Positions 55,163-64,000 of a stretch of DNA of 64,000 nt are shown one piece after another. The stretch is taken from positions 62,001 through 126,000 of the forward strand of contig WNYE01000032.1 in assembly GCA_021396245.1 (NCBI GenBank), given 5' to 3'. A program made the position numbers and the translations under genes. This DNA is from Sporothrix humicola. Its lineage: Eukaryota; Ascomycota; Sordariomycetes; Ophiostomatales; Ophiostomataceae. The notes under the pieces were generated by a model, which did not search any database, was not told the DNA's origin, and saw only the letters and a list, made by a program, of their open reading frames with translations. How positions within the stretch are numbered: position 1 is the first letter of the stretch; the number at the start of each line of letters is the position of its first letter.

Positions 55163-58100
55163 ATGTCCGACTCTCGGCGGCGCTCTTCGCGCTCGTCGTC
55201 AACATCTCACCACCGAAGCTCGGGCAAAGACAAGGATTCGGATACCGCGTCCATTATCTCCACGTCCTCCTCGTCATCCCGTCACCGCAGCTCTCGCCAT
55301 AGTAGCGGCCACGGAAGCAGCAGCCACAGTCACAGCAGCCACAGCAGCGCACCTTCGAACCGCTCGTCCTCTTCTCTGCACCGAATTTCCGGCAGCAGCA
55401 GCAACCGTTCCCGGGAATCTCTGGCCCCGTCGACGCCAGTGGAGAAGTCGTCCCGCAGATCAGGCGGCTCTTCGTCGTCGGCTCTCCAGCCGCCGGCCAC
55501 CGATCCTGGCCCCTCCACAAGCTCGGGCGGCATCTATGGCAATCTGGGCGGCCGTGCCAGCGAGTCTCGTTTTTCGCTGACCGACCAGTTCGCCTCGACC
55601 CGCAGTGTCCTCGACTTTGGCTTTGACGACAGTGCCTCGTCCATCTTCGACGCCCAGTCCATCTTCTCCGTGGGCACTGCACGCGGAGCACCATCTCTGT
55701 ACGGCTACGATGGATACGAAGCAGCCGCGGCGGCGGCGGCAGCAGCGAGTATTGGCGGTGGAGGCAGCGGGCTGGATCCCTTTGCCGAACTGGGCAGCAT
55801 GACACCCACCGCTTCGAACACGGGCGGTCTGCAGGGCTCGCCGTGGCAGCCTGAGGAGGAGTACTTGGGCGGTGCCTATAGTACGGTCCTAGAGGAGAAC
55901 GAGGACGAAGATGATACGGCTACGATTGGAGGAAAGCCTGACGACAACGACAATGACAACGACCTCACGGATGACAATGATACCCCCGAACAAACACCTA
56001 CAAAGCCCAAGCGGAGCCGTGCGCCCTCATCAGCTGACGTCACTGTCATTGGCGGCGGTGCCAGCCAAAAGTCGCCGCCTCGGGACACTGAGATTTCAGA
56101 GGAACTGCTTCAAGATCCGCTGCGTCTTCCTGTCCCCGTCCTGCCTCCTTCACAGCAGCGGACACCGCGGCCGAGTTACGGGCCCACAGCTGTGCCGCCG
56201 CCTCGTCTCCCAGTCGCCCCGGTGCACCGCACTTACTACGACCTTTTCTGCCTTTCCCGCGAACAGTTCCCACCACCCAACGGTGCTCAGATTCGCGCCG
56301 CTTACTACCGTCTGTTCCGCCTGCTCAACAGCAGCGTTAGCAATGGCGGCGGTGCAGCATCTGACAGCAGTGATCCTAGCAAAACCAACCTAATGCCCAC
56401 TGCTCTTCGGCCGTTTGCGGCTGCCTACTTCTTGGAAATCCAAAATGCTTTTGAGACGCTCATCGACCCCATTCGCCGCCTCGAGTACGACCACTACCTC
56501 GACGACCTAGAGGACAGCCGTGCCAGCGATGATCCTCTTGACTATGACAGCGACAGTGAAGTCGAGGGTGCCAAGGGCAGTAAGGCGAAAAAAGCAGAAA
56601 AGGCCAACGCAGCGCCAGCCACAACTTCCTTCCCTGCACCCCAAGGCCCAGCATTTGTTCGCAAATACGACTTTCAAACCACCACAGACTTGGGCGCCAG
56701 ATACACTGTCACTGGCCTGGATCGCACTCTCCGTCCCGGCCAGATTCTCCCCACCCCGCCCAACATTGCCTCTTTCGACTATTCCCTCACGCAGTCCGTC
56801 CGCGTTGGCCTACCCACTCTTCGCCAGTACACAGAGGCCGGCCTCTTCCAGCTGCAGTGCCGCATCCAGCGCGCACGCCGCATATTACATGAACGCTATG
56901 GAATTGGCTCGGGAGGCGCTGCCCAAAATTCTTTCAAGAGCCGTGACGGCCGCACCTACTACTACACCCGCCGCCAATCTTCTTCCTCTGCCACCACAAC
57001 CGACCAGCCTATGTGGCCCATCCGCTGCGGCATCCCTATTGTCAGCCTGTCCGCTTCGACATATTCTCTGTCTACTGCTGCTGCCGCAGCTGGTGCTGTT
57101 CTTCCGCTGGCCGACCGATACCAGCCGCTATTGCCCGAAATCCTCGGCCCGGCCCGCATTGCCCAACTAGCGCATACGCGTGCCAGTGGTTGCGTCGTGC
57201 TCGGCTACCGCCAGGAATTTTGGTCCGGCAGTGCTCTTTCCAACCCGCCTGGCAGCGCACCCGGCCCGCCGCCGCCAACCGTCGTGATCGACATTGAAAC
57301 CGAAGTGCTGCCCCGGAGGGCCGTCACGGCACGCGCCGCCAAGACAGTGAAACTGCCAGCAGCCGTCCAGAAGCTCGAGCGCAACGTTTTTGGCCGTGCT
57401 AGAGACGAGCCTATCCACGTCGAGGCCATGATTCAGACTGGCGAGTCGTCCTTGTTCTCCAACTTGCCGTCGGCTACGCTGCCTCGTCTTGGCCTCGGCC
57501 TTTCTCGCCGTATCGGCAACGGAAATGGCGGCAATCTCTTTATGTGTGCAGACAGCGGCAACAACTGGTGGCCGTCCAACCCGGACTTTGCCACTGCCCT
57601 TTCTTCTCTCCTTGCACCACTCATCCCGCCCATGGTTGAGGTCGGCTACAGCATGAGCCCTCATTCTCTGGGTCTGCACGCTGGACGGCCCTTGACAGGC
57701 CCTGCTGACCGCGGTCTCAAGGGCACCGACATCGATATGGATACCCTCGGCGGCGTCACTACCTACACCACCGATCGCCGTAACCCTGTGCCTGCTCACG
57801 GCACCTGGACTGTCTCGGCTGCCAGTACTGGCCACGGATCGACCGCCGCCTACATTCGATACGGACGTACCGTCTTCTTAACGCCCCTCTGGCGCACCCC
57901 ACCCGCCACCACTGCCTCCAAAACGTCCGTTCGCAGCCGCCGCCAGCGTCAATCTCCACAACGTGCCGTCCGCGTCGAGGCTGAGCTGTGCGCCGCCGAC
58001 CGATACTTCTCCGACGGCTATCTTGCCGTCCGTGCTCTTGCGCCTGTCCGCTGGTGGGGTCTCCGCAACGGCTGGACCAGCAACGCCACCACAAGCTTCC

Positions 58101-59062
58101 GCAGCAGCACACCCGCCAGCACGACACCGCCCAAGCTAGGTCTCGAAGTCGCTCTGAGTGCCGGCAGCGGCAACGTCCACGTTTCCCTGTACTGGTCGCG
58201 TCTCGGCCAGCGCCTCAAGCTTCCGTTCCTCCTGCTGCCAACGGCAACCTCCCCGTCAGCCACCAAGATTTTCGTGTGGGCTGCCATTGTGCCCGTGACT
58301 GTCATGGCCGTTCGCGAGGTTGCACGTGCCTACTGGCGCGCCGCCGCCAAACAGTGGAAGTCGTCACGGGGCAAGGCAAGGGCGAAGCGGGGTCTGGCCG
58401 AGGCCGACCTTGAAATCGAGGACACTGGCGCCGACTTTGTCTTTAACGAGGAAGAGGATAAGGCCATCACACGTCACCGTGCCGAGGCCGACGAGCTCAC
58501 CATGATTCTGGCCTCGGCTGTCGACGCACAGCATGTGCTGGAGCGCCAAATGCGGCAGAGAAGCGAGATCCATGCCGACGAGGCCGACGATCGCCGGAAC
58601 GAGCTCACGATTATCAGCGCCAAGTACGGTGTGGCCCTCGCGGACGATCCAGACGACCTGGACAGCGGCCACGCCCGCCACGACAGCGCCACCAGCGGGC
58701 TCGGCCACACCCACGGCATCAGCAATGCCAGCCCGCCCATTACGGCCATGGCCTCGCGCAACGGCTGGGCTCCCGACTATGAGGTTGCCGACGTTACGGC
58801 CGCTGTGTCTGCGCTTATTGTGACTTCCGGTAGCGGCACCGACACCGCCGATACTGACTATCTCTACATCCCCGCTGGTCTACAAAAGGGCCGCCTGCTT
58901 GGTTTCTGGGACCCGGCGCCCAACTACCGCTCCAAGCAGACCGACGACTCCGGCTCGCAGCGCCGTGCTCGCGGCAAGAAGGTTCTGCACGTGCGCTACA
59001 TCTGGAACGGCCTCGAGCGTGTGGCCGAGGTTGGCGATCGGGCAGAGCTGTGCTTGCCATGA
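55163..59062 (+). CDS. DNAJC11-like protein with degenerate J domain and DUF3395 end
   Basis: Single exon, about 1299 aa. The first 100 residues are almost pure Ser/Arg/His, followed by disordered acidic sequence. A J-like domain lies at about 353-445 (TYYDLFCLSREQFPPPNG, then IRAAYYRLFRLL and later AFETLIDPIRRLEYDHYL); it ends like a J domain but the HPD loop is missing and a Ser/Gly insert takes its place. The middle is rich in short hydrophobic strands. A hydrophobic segment lies near 1030-1060 (IFVWAAIVPVTVMAVREV), then a charged helix. The C-terminal 90 residues (GRLLGFWDPAPNYRSK, VLHVRYIWNGLERVAEVGD) match the C-terminal domain of DNAJC11, a mitochondrial outer-membrane/MICOS-linked protein. 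Without HPD it should not stimulate Hsp70. The start at 55163 is the first ATG; the frame upstream opens only through a GTG. Confidence 0.78.
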   Translation: MSDSRRRSSRSSSTSHHRSSGKDKDSDTASIISTSSSSSRHRSSRHSSGHGSSSHSHSSHSSAPSNRSSSSLHRISGSSSNRSRESLAPSTPVEKSSRRSGGSSSSALQPPATDPGPSTSSGGIYGNLGGRASESRFSLTDQFASTRSVLDFGFDDSASSIFDAQSIFSVGTARGAPSLYGYDGYEAAAAAAAAASIGGGGSGLDPFAELGSMTPTASNTGGLQGSPWQPEEEYLGGAYSTVLEENEDEDDTATIGGKPDDNDNDNDLTDDNDTPEQTPTKPKRSRAPSSADVTVIGGGASQKSPPRDTEISEELLQDPLRLPVPVLPPSQQRTPRPSYGPTAVPPPRLPVAPVHRTYYDLFCLSREQFPPPNGAQIRAAYYRLFRLLNSSVSNGGGAASDSSDPSKTNLMPTALRPFAAAYFLEIQNAFETLIDPIRRLEYDHYLDDLEDSRASDDPLDYDSDSEVEGAKGSKAKKAEKANAAPATTSFPAPQGPAFVRKYDFQTTTDLGARYTVTGLDRTLRPGQILPTPPNIASFDYSLTQSVRVGLPTLRQYTEAGLFQLQCRIQRARRILHERYGIGSGGAAQNSFKSRDGRTYYYTRRQSSSSATTTDQPMWPIRCGIPIVSLSASTYSLSTAAAAAGAVLPLADRYQPLLPEILGPARIAQLAHTRASGCVVLGYRQEFWSGSALSNPPGSAPGPPPPTVVIDIETEVLPRRAVTARAAKTVKLPAAVQKLERNVFGRARDEPIHVEAMIQTGESSLFSNLPSATLPRLGLGLSRRIGNGNGGNLFMCADSGNNWWPSNPDFATALSSLLAPLIPPMVEVGYSMSPHSLGLHAGRPLTGPADRGLKGTDIDMDTLGGVTTYTTDRRNPVPAHGTWTVSAASTGHGSTAAYIRYGRTVFLTPLWRTPPATTASKTSVRSRRQRQSPQRAVRVEAELCAADRYFSDGYLAVRALAPVRWWGLRNGWTSNATTSFRSSTPASTTPPKLGLEVALSAGSGNVHVSLYWSRLGQRLKLPFLLLPTATSPSATKIFVWAAIVPVTVMAVREVARAYWRAAAKQWKSSRGKARAKRGLAEADLEIEDTGADFVFNEEEDKAITRHRAEADELTMILASAVDAQHVLERQMRQRSEIHADEADDRRNELTIISAKYGVALADDPDDLDSGHARHDSATSGLGHTHGISNASPPITAMASRNGWAPDYEVADVTAAVSALIVTSGSGTDTADTDYLYIPAGLQKGRLLGFWDPAPNYRSKQTDDSGSQRRARGKKVLHVRYIWNGLERVAEVGDRAELCLP

Positions 59063-59753
59063 GGGAGGAGAGACCAGGTTTGGTCTAAAGAAATGGCGAT
59101 GGGATGGAATAAGGTGGAATGAGATGAGATGATTTTACATGATATGAGACGACATGATTTTTGAGACTAGATGAATACCACGAGAGACGAACGATGAGAT
59201 GAATGAAACATGTCCTGGAGACCATGTTTATATGATGGATTTTCAACAATGACGATTTTACGTATTGTCTATAGTTGCATGCAGAGAGACAAAGTATATA
59301 TTTGTATATGTTCTAATTTGTTTTGAGTGTGATGTGAATATTTGAACTTTTCTTTTTTTACAATTTTCTTTTTCTTTTAATTTTTTTTTAATGATTTTTT
59401 TTTTTAAATAAACCAACAATAAAACAGAGCCCGCATAAGTAAAAATTGAAATAAAAAATCGTGGCATTAGCAAATGCCATTTGAATTTTAATAATAAATG
59501 AAACCAAAAATAGCTTTTTATGAAAACAACCAGATCCCCAAATATGAGGCTGGAAAGAAATAAATCGAAAATAAGCAGCAAAAATAGCAAAAAATGGCAG
59601 AAGAAAAGCAACGCAATTTTGAGCAAGAGCGAAGACAGCCCATGGAAGAAGGGGCGTCGAGATAGCAAAAAGGAACCGAAGCAAATACAATAAAACCACA
59701 CTGAAAAATCAAACTTTTTTGACAACCCAAACAGTCATCAAACACACTTACAG
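59063..59753. other. AT-rich convergent 3' region
   Basis: It lies between converging stop codons. It includes long T runs at about 59345-59405 and A-rich sequence to 59720, much more AT-rich than the flanking genes. This suits two polyadenylation regions. Overlapping minus-strand ORFs here (59258-59725) are Phe/Leu/Lys-rich translations of AT-rich DNA and are not supported. Confidence 0.45.
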
Positions 59754-62700
59754 CTAGGCGGTGCCAAAGACAACCTTCTCCAGCTTGTCGCGCTCACCGC
59801 TCTCCTCGCACATGCCGCGGAAGATGCCATCAGTGCCCTTCTCCCACAGCTCGCGGGGCGTGCCGTACTCGGCCACAGCACCATCGCTGAGCACGAGAAT
59901 GCGGTCGAAATCGGCAATCGTGCTGAGGCGATGGGCAATGACGAGCAGCGTCGAGTCGGTAAACTCCTCACGGATACTCCGCTGGATCAGGCCGTCAGTG
60001 TGCATGTCGACAGCCGACGTGGCCTCGTCCAAAACCATGACGCGGGGTCTCCGGACAATGGCACGGGCCAGGCAGAGCAGCTGGCGCTGGCCCTGCGACA
60101 GGTTGAGACCACCCTCGGAGATCTGCGATGACAGGTCATTGAAGATGTTGATGTTCTTGGGCTCAGAAACAGTGCTGGATGATGAGCCAGGCTCGCCATC
60201 GGGCGAGTTGCGGCCGGATGTGGCAGCCGACGATGCGCGGGACGATGTCAGGTGCACGCGGTCAAGACAGTCGCGCAGCTCCTCGTCAGTGTGCGTGTCG
60301 AAGGGGTCGAGGTTGCTGCGAATGGTACCAGAAAACAGAACGGGGTCCTATGAGATGTTAGCTTCGTTCGTATTTAATAGGGATAAGGATAAGGTCAGGC
60401 TGCTCACCTGAGGAATGATAGCAAGACGCGAGCGGAGATCGTGCAGCTTGATCTTGGAGATGTCGATGCCGTCAATGTGGATGCCACCGGAGCGGGCCTC
60501 GAGGAAACGGAACAGGGCCAGAGTGAGCGAAGACTTGCCGGCACCTGTGCGGCCAACAACACCGACACGCTGGTTGCGCTCAACAGTGAAGTTGAGGCCC
60601 TTGAGGACAGGGGGAAGATCGGGCGCGTAGCTGACAACCAGGTTGTCGACCTCAATGCGACCCTCCGTCGGCCAGGCTGCAGGAGGGCTTTGGCCGCCAA
60701 GATCCTCGGTGGGAAGCTCCGTGTACTCGATGATACGCTCGGCGGCATTCATCTGCAGCTCGACATTGGCATAAAGACGGACCGTCCACATGACGCAGGC
60801 AGAGAAATCAAGGGCAAAGGCGAGGGCGAAACCAGCGAGGGCCGAGTCCATGGTAGGCGAGGAGAAAATAACCGAGGCGACAACAACAGAGAAGAACGAG
60901 CCAACCAAGCTCATGCGCCAGCCAACCCAGCGGTTGAACAGCCACAGGTGCCAGGTAGTGGTCGACCAGTCGTCCAGCTTGCGATACATCCGCTCAATAT
61001 ACACCTGGGCCTTGTCAAAACCACGAATGGTCACGACGCCGGACAGGGCGGTACCGAACTGCTCAAAGACAGGCGACTTGGCCGTGCTCTCCAGACGCTT
61101 AGCGGGACGAGCGGATGTGACATAGATGGCGGCAAAGTAAATGCAGATGACCAGCAGGACAAACGACATGAGTACAATGTAGGGCGAGACAAAGAAACCG
61201 GACAGAACAACACCAATCAGCTGAACAAACGAGTTGCCACCAAAGCTAATGGAGTTGGCAAGCTGATTGTCGATGATGTTGAAGTCGGCAGTGAAGCGGT
61301 TCAGGATGCGACCGACAGGCACAGTATCAAGCCAGCGGAGCGGGGCGCGGAGAATGATAAAGTTGAGCTTCTCGAACAGGCTGCGACTGGCCTTGAGGGA
61401 ACCAAAGTAGATATAGTAGTAACGGGCCGAGCTGATGATGGCGGTGGACATGGCGAGAATGACATAGATGCCCATGTAGTAGCTCATGGACTCGGCTGTG
61501 TACGTGGAGGCCTTGCCGGTGGTACTGAAAGCGCCCGAGAAACCGTTGGCTGAGCTCATCGACGTCTGATGGTGGAGCCCGCCGGTGTACGAGTACTGGC
61601 TGCTCTGGCCGAGAGAGTGGTGGCCGAGAGTGGAGTAGTTGAGGGCAGACGCCTCGCTCTTGTCATCGTAGAGGCCAGTCCAGATCCGCAGCCACCAGGA
61701 GCGACCAACATTGAGAATCTGCACGATAAAAAAGACAACAATGACACTGGACCAGAAGGGCCAACCACCGCTGGCCTTGAGGTAGGCAAGGTACACATGC
61801 TTGCGCACAGCACCCTCCTCGCGCTTCTCGTCCTCGACGAACTTTCTGGCCTTTTGCTTGGGCGCGGCCTCGGCGACAGCAGACTGGGAAGCTCTGGAGG
61901 CAATCTTCTTGAGGGCACCACCGTCGCTGGGACCGCTCTCGTTGTCGTTCTCGTCGCCGTTGTCCGTGGAGTTGTCCGAGTTGACGGCCGTGGCCTCGGC
62001 AATTTCGTCATCATTGGCCTCGACAGTGCGCTGCTCGTGGCTCTTGATACGGTCGAGGGTACCGTCCTCAGCAAGCTCCGAAAGCAGGCCCGAGTGAAGA
62101 ACGCGACCGTCACCAAGCTCAACGAGGAACTTGGTCTGAGGCGCAACCAGAGACACGTGGTGGGTGACCAGGATACGGGTGCGACCAGCACAGAGCTCGC
62201 CGTTAATGCACTTCTCAAAGATGTGGCGACCGACGTGAGCGTCGACAGCACTGAAGATGTCGTCCATAACCAGAATACCGGCACGCGAGTAGATAGCACG
62301 GGCAAGCGTGATGCGCCACTTCTGGCCACCACTCAGGTTGATACCGTTCGCACCAATTTCGGTGTCTTCGCCGTCCGACAGCATCTCGAGATCCTTGGTG
62401 AGAGCACAGACCTCGATGGTCTTCTGGTAGCGCTCCTCGTCGACGGGCAGGCCAAAGATAATGTTCTCGCGGATGGTGGCGTTCTCAATCCAGGGAATCT
62501 GGGCAATGTAAGCAATCGACTTGGGCAGGATCCAGTCACCCTTGGTGGCCTTGGAATCGTGACGGTCGGCGATGGACAGGCCTTCGGGCACAGTGATGGT
62601 ACCGGCCAGGAGATCGACTTCGCCGAGAATAGCAGAGAGCATGAGACTCTTGCCGGTACCCGTCTTGCCAGAAATGACCGAAAGCTCGCCCTTGGGGAAG

Positions 62701-64000
62701 GTGAGGTTGACGTCGCGAAGAACGAACCGCTCGCTCTCCTCAAGATCGTCATCGGCCGGCCAAGCAATCGAGGCCTTGTCAAACGCGATCTCGTCGCCAT
62801 CCTTGGAGATCTTGGTAATATCAGGGCTCAAGAGGTACTCCTCAATACGCTTGATCGAAACCCAGGCATCAAGAAGATCCGTCGTCAGCTCAGGAACGAC
62901 AGACAGAGTAACCTCCAGAGCACGGAAAACACCGAGACTGACGAAAGCAACAGATGGGCTAAGCTCGCCATGGATGTAGGCGTAGACAGACAGGGAGATG
63001 GCAGACAGGGCAATGGGGCTCGTGACCCAGCAGGCAATCAGAATTGCATCGTAGCTGAAGACATCCCAGACGCTCTTGAGCTCACGGTTGCGGACTTCGC
63101 CAATCTTCTCCTCCCACTGGGGCTCGAGGGCAGAGAACTTGATCTGGCGGATGCCCTGCAGAGCCTCGGTGACAACCTCAAGCTTCTCGTCACGCAGTTT
63201 CATCAGCTGGTCCTGGGCATTCGAGTAGAGCTTGGAGAAGTAGATGTTGAAGGGCATGATGATAACCATGGACGTGAAACCGGCAGCCAGGGGAATCCAG
63301 CCGAGAAGGCTGACAAGGAACGTGAGAGACACGATAAGCTTGAACAGACTGCCAGGGAAGAGGTTCTGGTAAGCGCAGAAATCCGAGACACGCTTGCCGT
63401 CGACACCGATCAGGTTGACAGTGCCCTGCTTGGTCTTCTTGGCGGACTCGAGATCGTCTTCCTCTTCGTCCTTGGCGGCATCGGTGACCTGAGGAACCTC
63501 GGGAGCATCGGTGGCGGTAGTCTCGGCGCTAGGACGGGCAATGGCGGGGTCGGTCGGGCCAACAGCGGCGTCCTTCTTCTTCTTGCCCTGCTTGACATCC
63601 TTGCGGCGCATGGACTTTTCGAAAATGAGAGCAGAGAGCTGGGCGCGGATAGGGATGGTGAGCTCGGCCCAAGACAGCCAGAAAACGTAGGACTCGAGGA
63701 GTGACTGGGCAATAATGGCAATGCCAAGCCATAGAACCCAAATCCAAGCATCGATACCGAAGCGCTGGCCGGGATCGCGGTCCTCAAGAATGCGCAGCAG
63801 GCGCAGAACCACCCACTGGGGCGCAAAGTTGAGAATGGCAGTACCAAAGGTCAACACCCACTGCAGAGCAAAGGGAATGGCGTGAGCGCGAGCAATCGAG
63901 AGCCAGAGGCGCTTGACAGGGTACTTTCCGTTGCGCCAGTTGGCAGACATGTTGACGGCACGGGTCAAGTGGTTCGGGCGGGGCATATCAGTGAGATCGA
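59754..64000 (-). CDS. ABCC-family ABC transporter (multidrug-resistance/bile-acid type), N terminus outside window
   Basis: Visible exons 64000-60408 and 60347-59754 (60 bp intron inside NBD2); about 1394 aa seen. The frame is open to the window edge, so the ATG at 63986 is probably internal and an N-terminal segment is missing. Order: membrane domain 1, NBD1 with Walker A GKTGTGKS, signature LSGGQ and Walker B ending ILVMDD; a linker of charged and Ser residues; membrane domain 2; NBD2 with Walker A GRTGAGKSS, Q-loop IIPQ at the splice site, signature LSQGQ, Walker B VMVLDEATS and H-loop IAHRLST. NBD1 has Asp in place of the catalytic Glu, so as in other ABCC proteins only NBD2 should hydrolyse ATP well. 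NBD2 has a Ser-rich insert before its signature. It exports conjugates, drugs or bile-acid-like compounds at the vacuole or plasma membrane; the substrate is not predictable here. Confidence 0.93.

Noticed and set aside
59258..59725. Minus-strand Phe/Lys-rich ORFs
   Set aside because: They are translations of AT-rich 3' UTR sequence downstream of the ABC transporter, with no domain.
1..64000. Transposons, CRISPR arrays, rRNA genes, secondary-metabolite or toxin clusters
   Set aside because: No transposase, reverse transcriptase, terminal repeats, spaced repeats, polyketide or peptide synthetase modules, or rRNA sequence was seen.

Overview
The window is nuclear DNA of a filamentous ascomycete (Pezizomycotina, most likely a Sordariomycete; the species cannot be fixed from sequence alone). 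The reasons are short spliceosomal introns with GTRNGT donors, CTAAC-type branch points and YAG acceptors, strongly C/G-ending codons inside exons, long CT-rich leaders, and a set of conserved fungal genes. I see no operons, tRNAs, rRNAs, transposons, CRISPR arrays or virus-derived sequence. I support 17 protein genes, all apparently intact apart from truncation at the window edges. They are spread thinly: several gene-free stretches run 3 to 5 kb.

Layout. 0-5 kb: a Gln-rich coiled protein, a small basic nuclear-type protein, and the catalytic subunit of casein kinase 2. 5.6-10.3 kb: a head-to-head pair, the CENP-A chaperone Scm3 (minus) and the autophagy/PI3K subunit Atg6/Beclin (plus), sharing a 433 bp promoter with two CACGTG boxes. 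13.8-19.6 kb: an Nce102-type MARVEL protein, a cAMP-receptor-like GPCR, and a very short gene for an MGNC-type lipid-anchored protein. 20.9-23.7 kb: a DHA1-type MFS transporter (minus). 27.5-31.4 kb: a glutamate-carboxypeptidase-II-like membrane peptidase (plus) convergent with a second MARVEL protein with a Gln/Pro tail (minus). 36-39.1 kb: the polarity scaffold Spa2 (minus). 44.5-45.5 kb: the RNA polymerase II CTD phosphatase Ssu72 (minus). 49.9-59 kb: an Nbp2-like SH3 adaptor, mitochondrial NADH-cytochrome b5 reductase Mcr1 and a DNAJC11-like protein, all plus. 59.8-64 kb: an ABCC transporter (minus) whose N terminus lies outside the window.

This is a core, housekeeping-type region, not a metabolite or defence cluster. 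There is a loose theme of plasma-membrane organisation and polarity (two MARVEL proteins, GPCR, lipid-anchored protein, Spa2), but nothing shows that they act together. The observations most worth following up are: a leader of about 835 nt without a single ATG in front of CK2-alpha, whose last 116 codons are open and in frame with the kinase; two tiny upstream ORFs at atg6, one ending on the atg6 start codon; the MGNC microprotein; and two adjacent strong hairpins in the otherwise empty 31-36 kb region.
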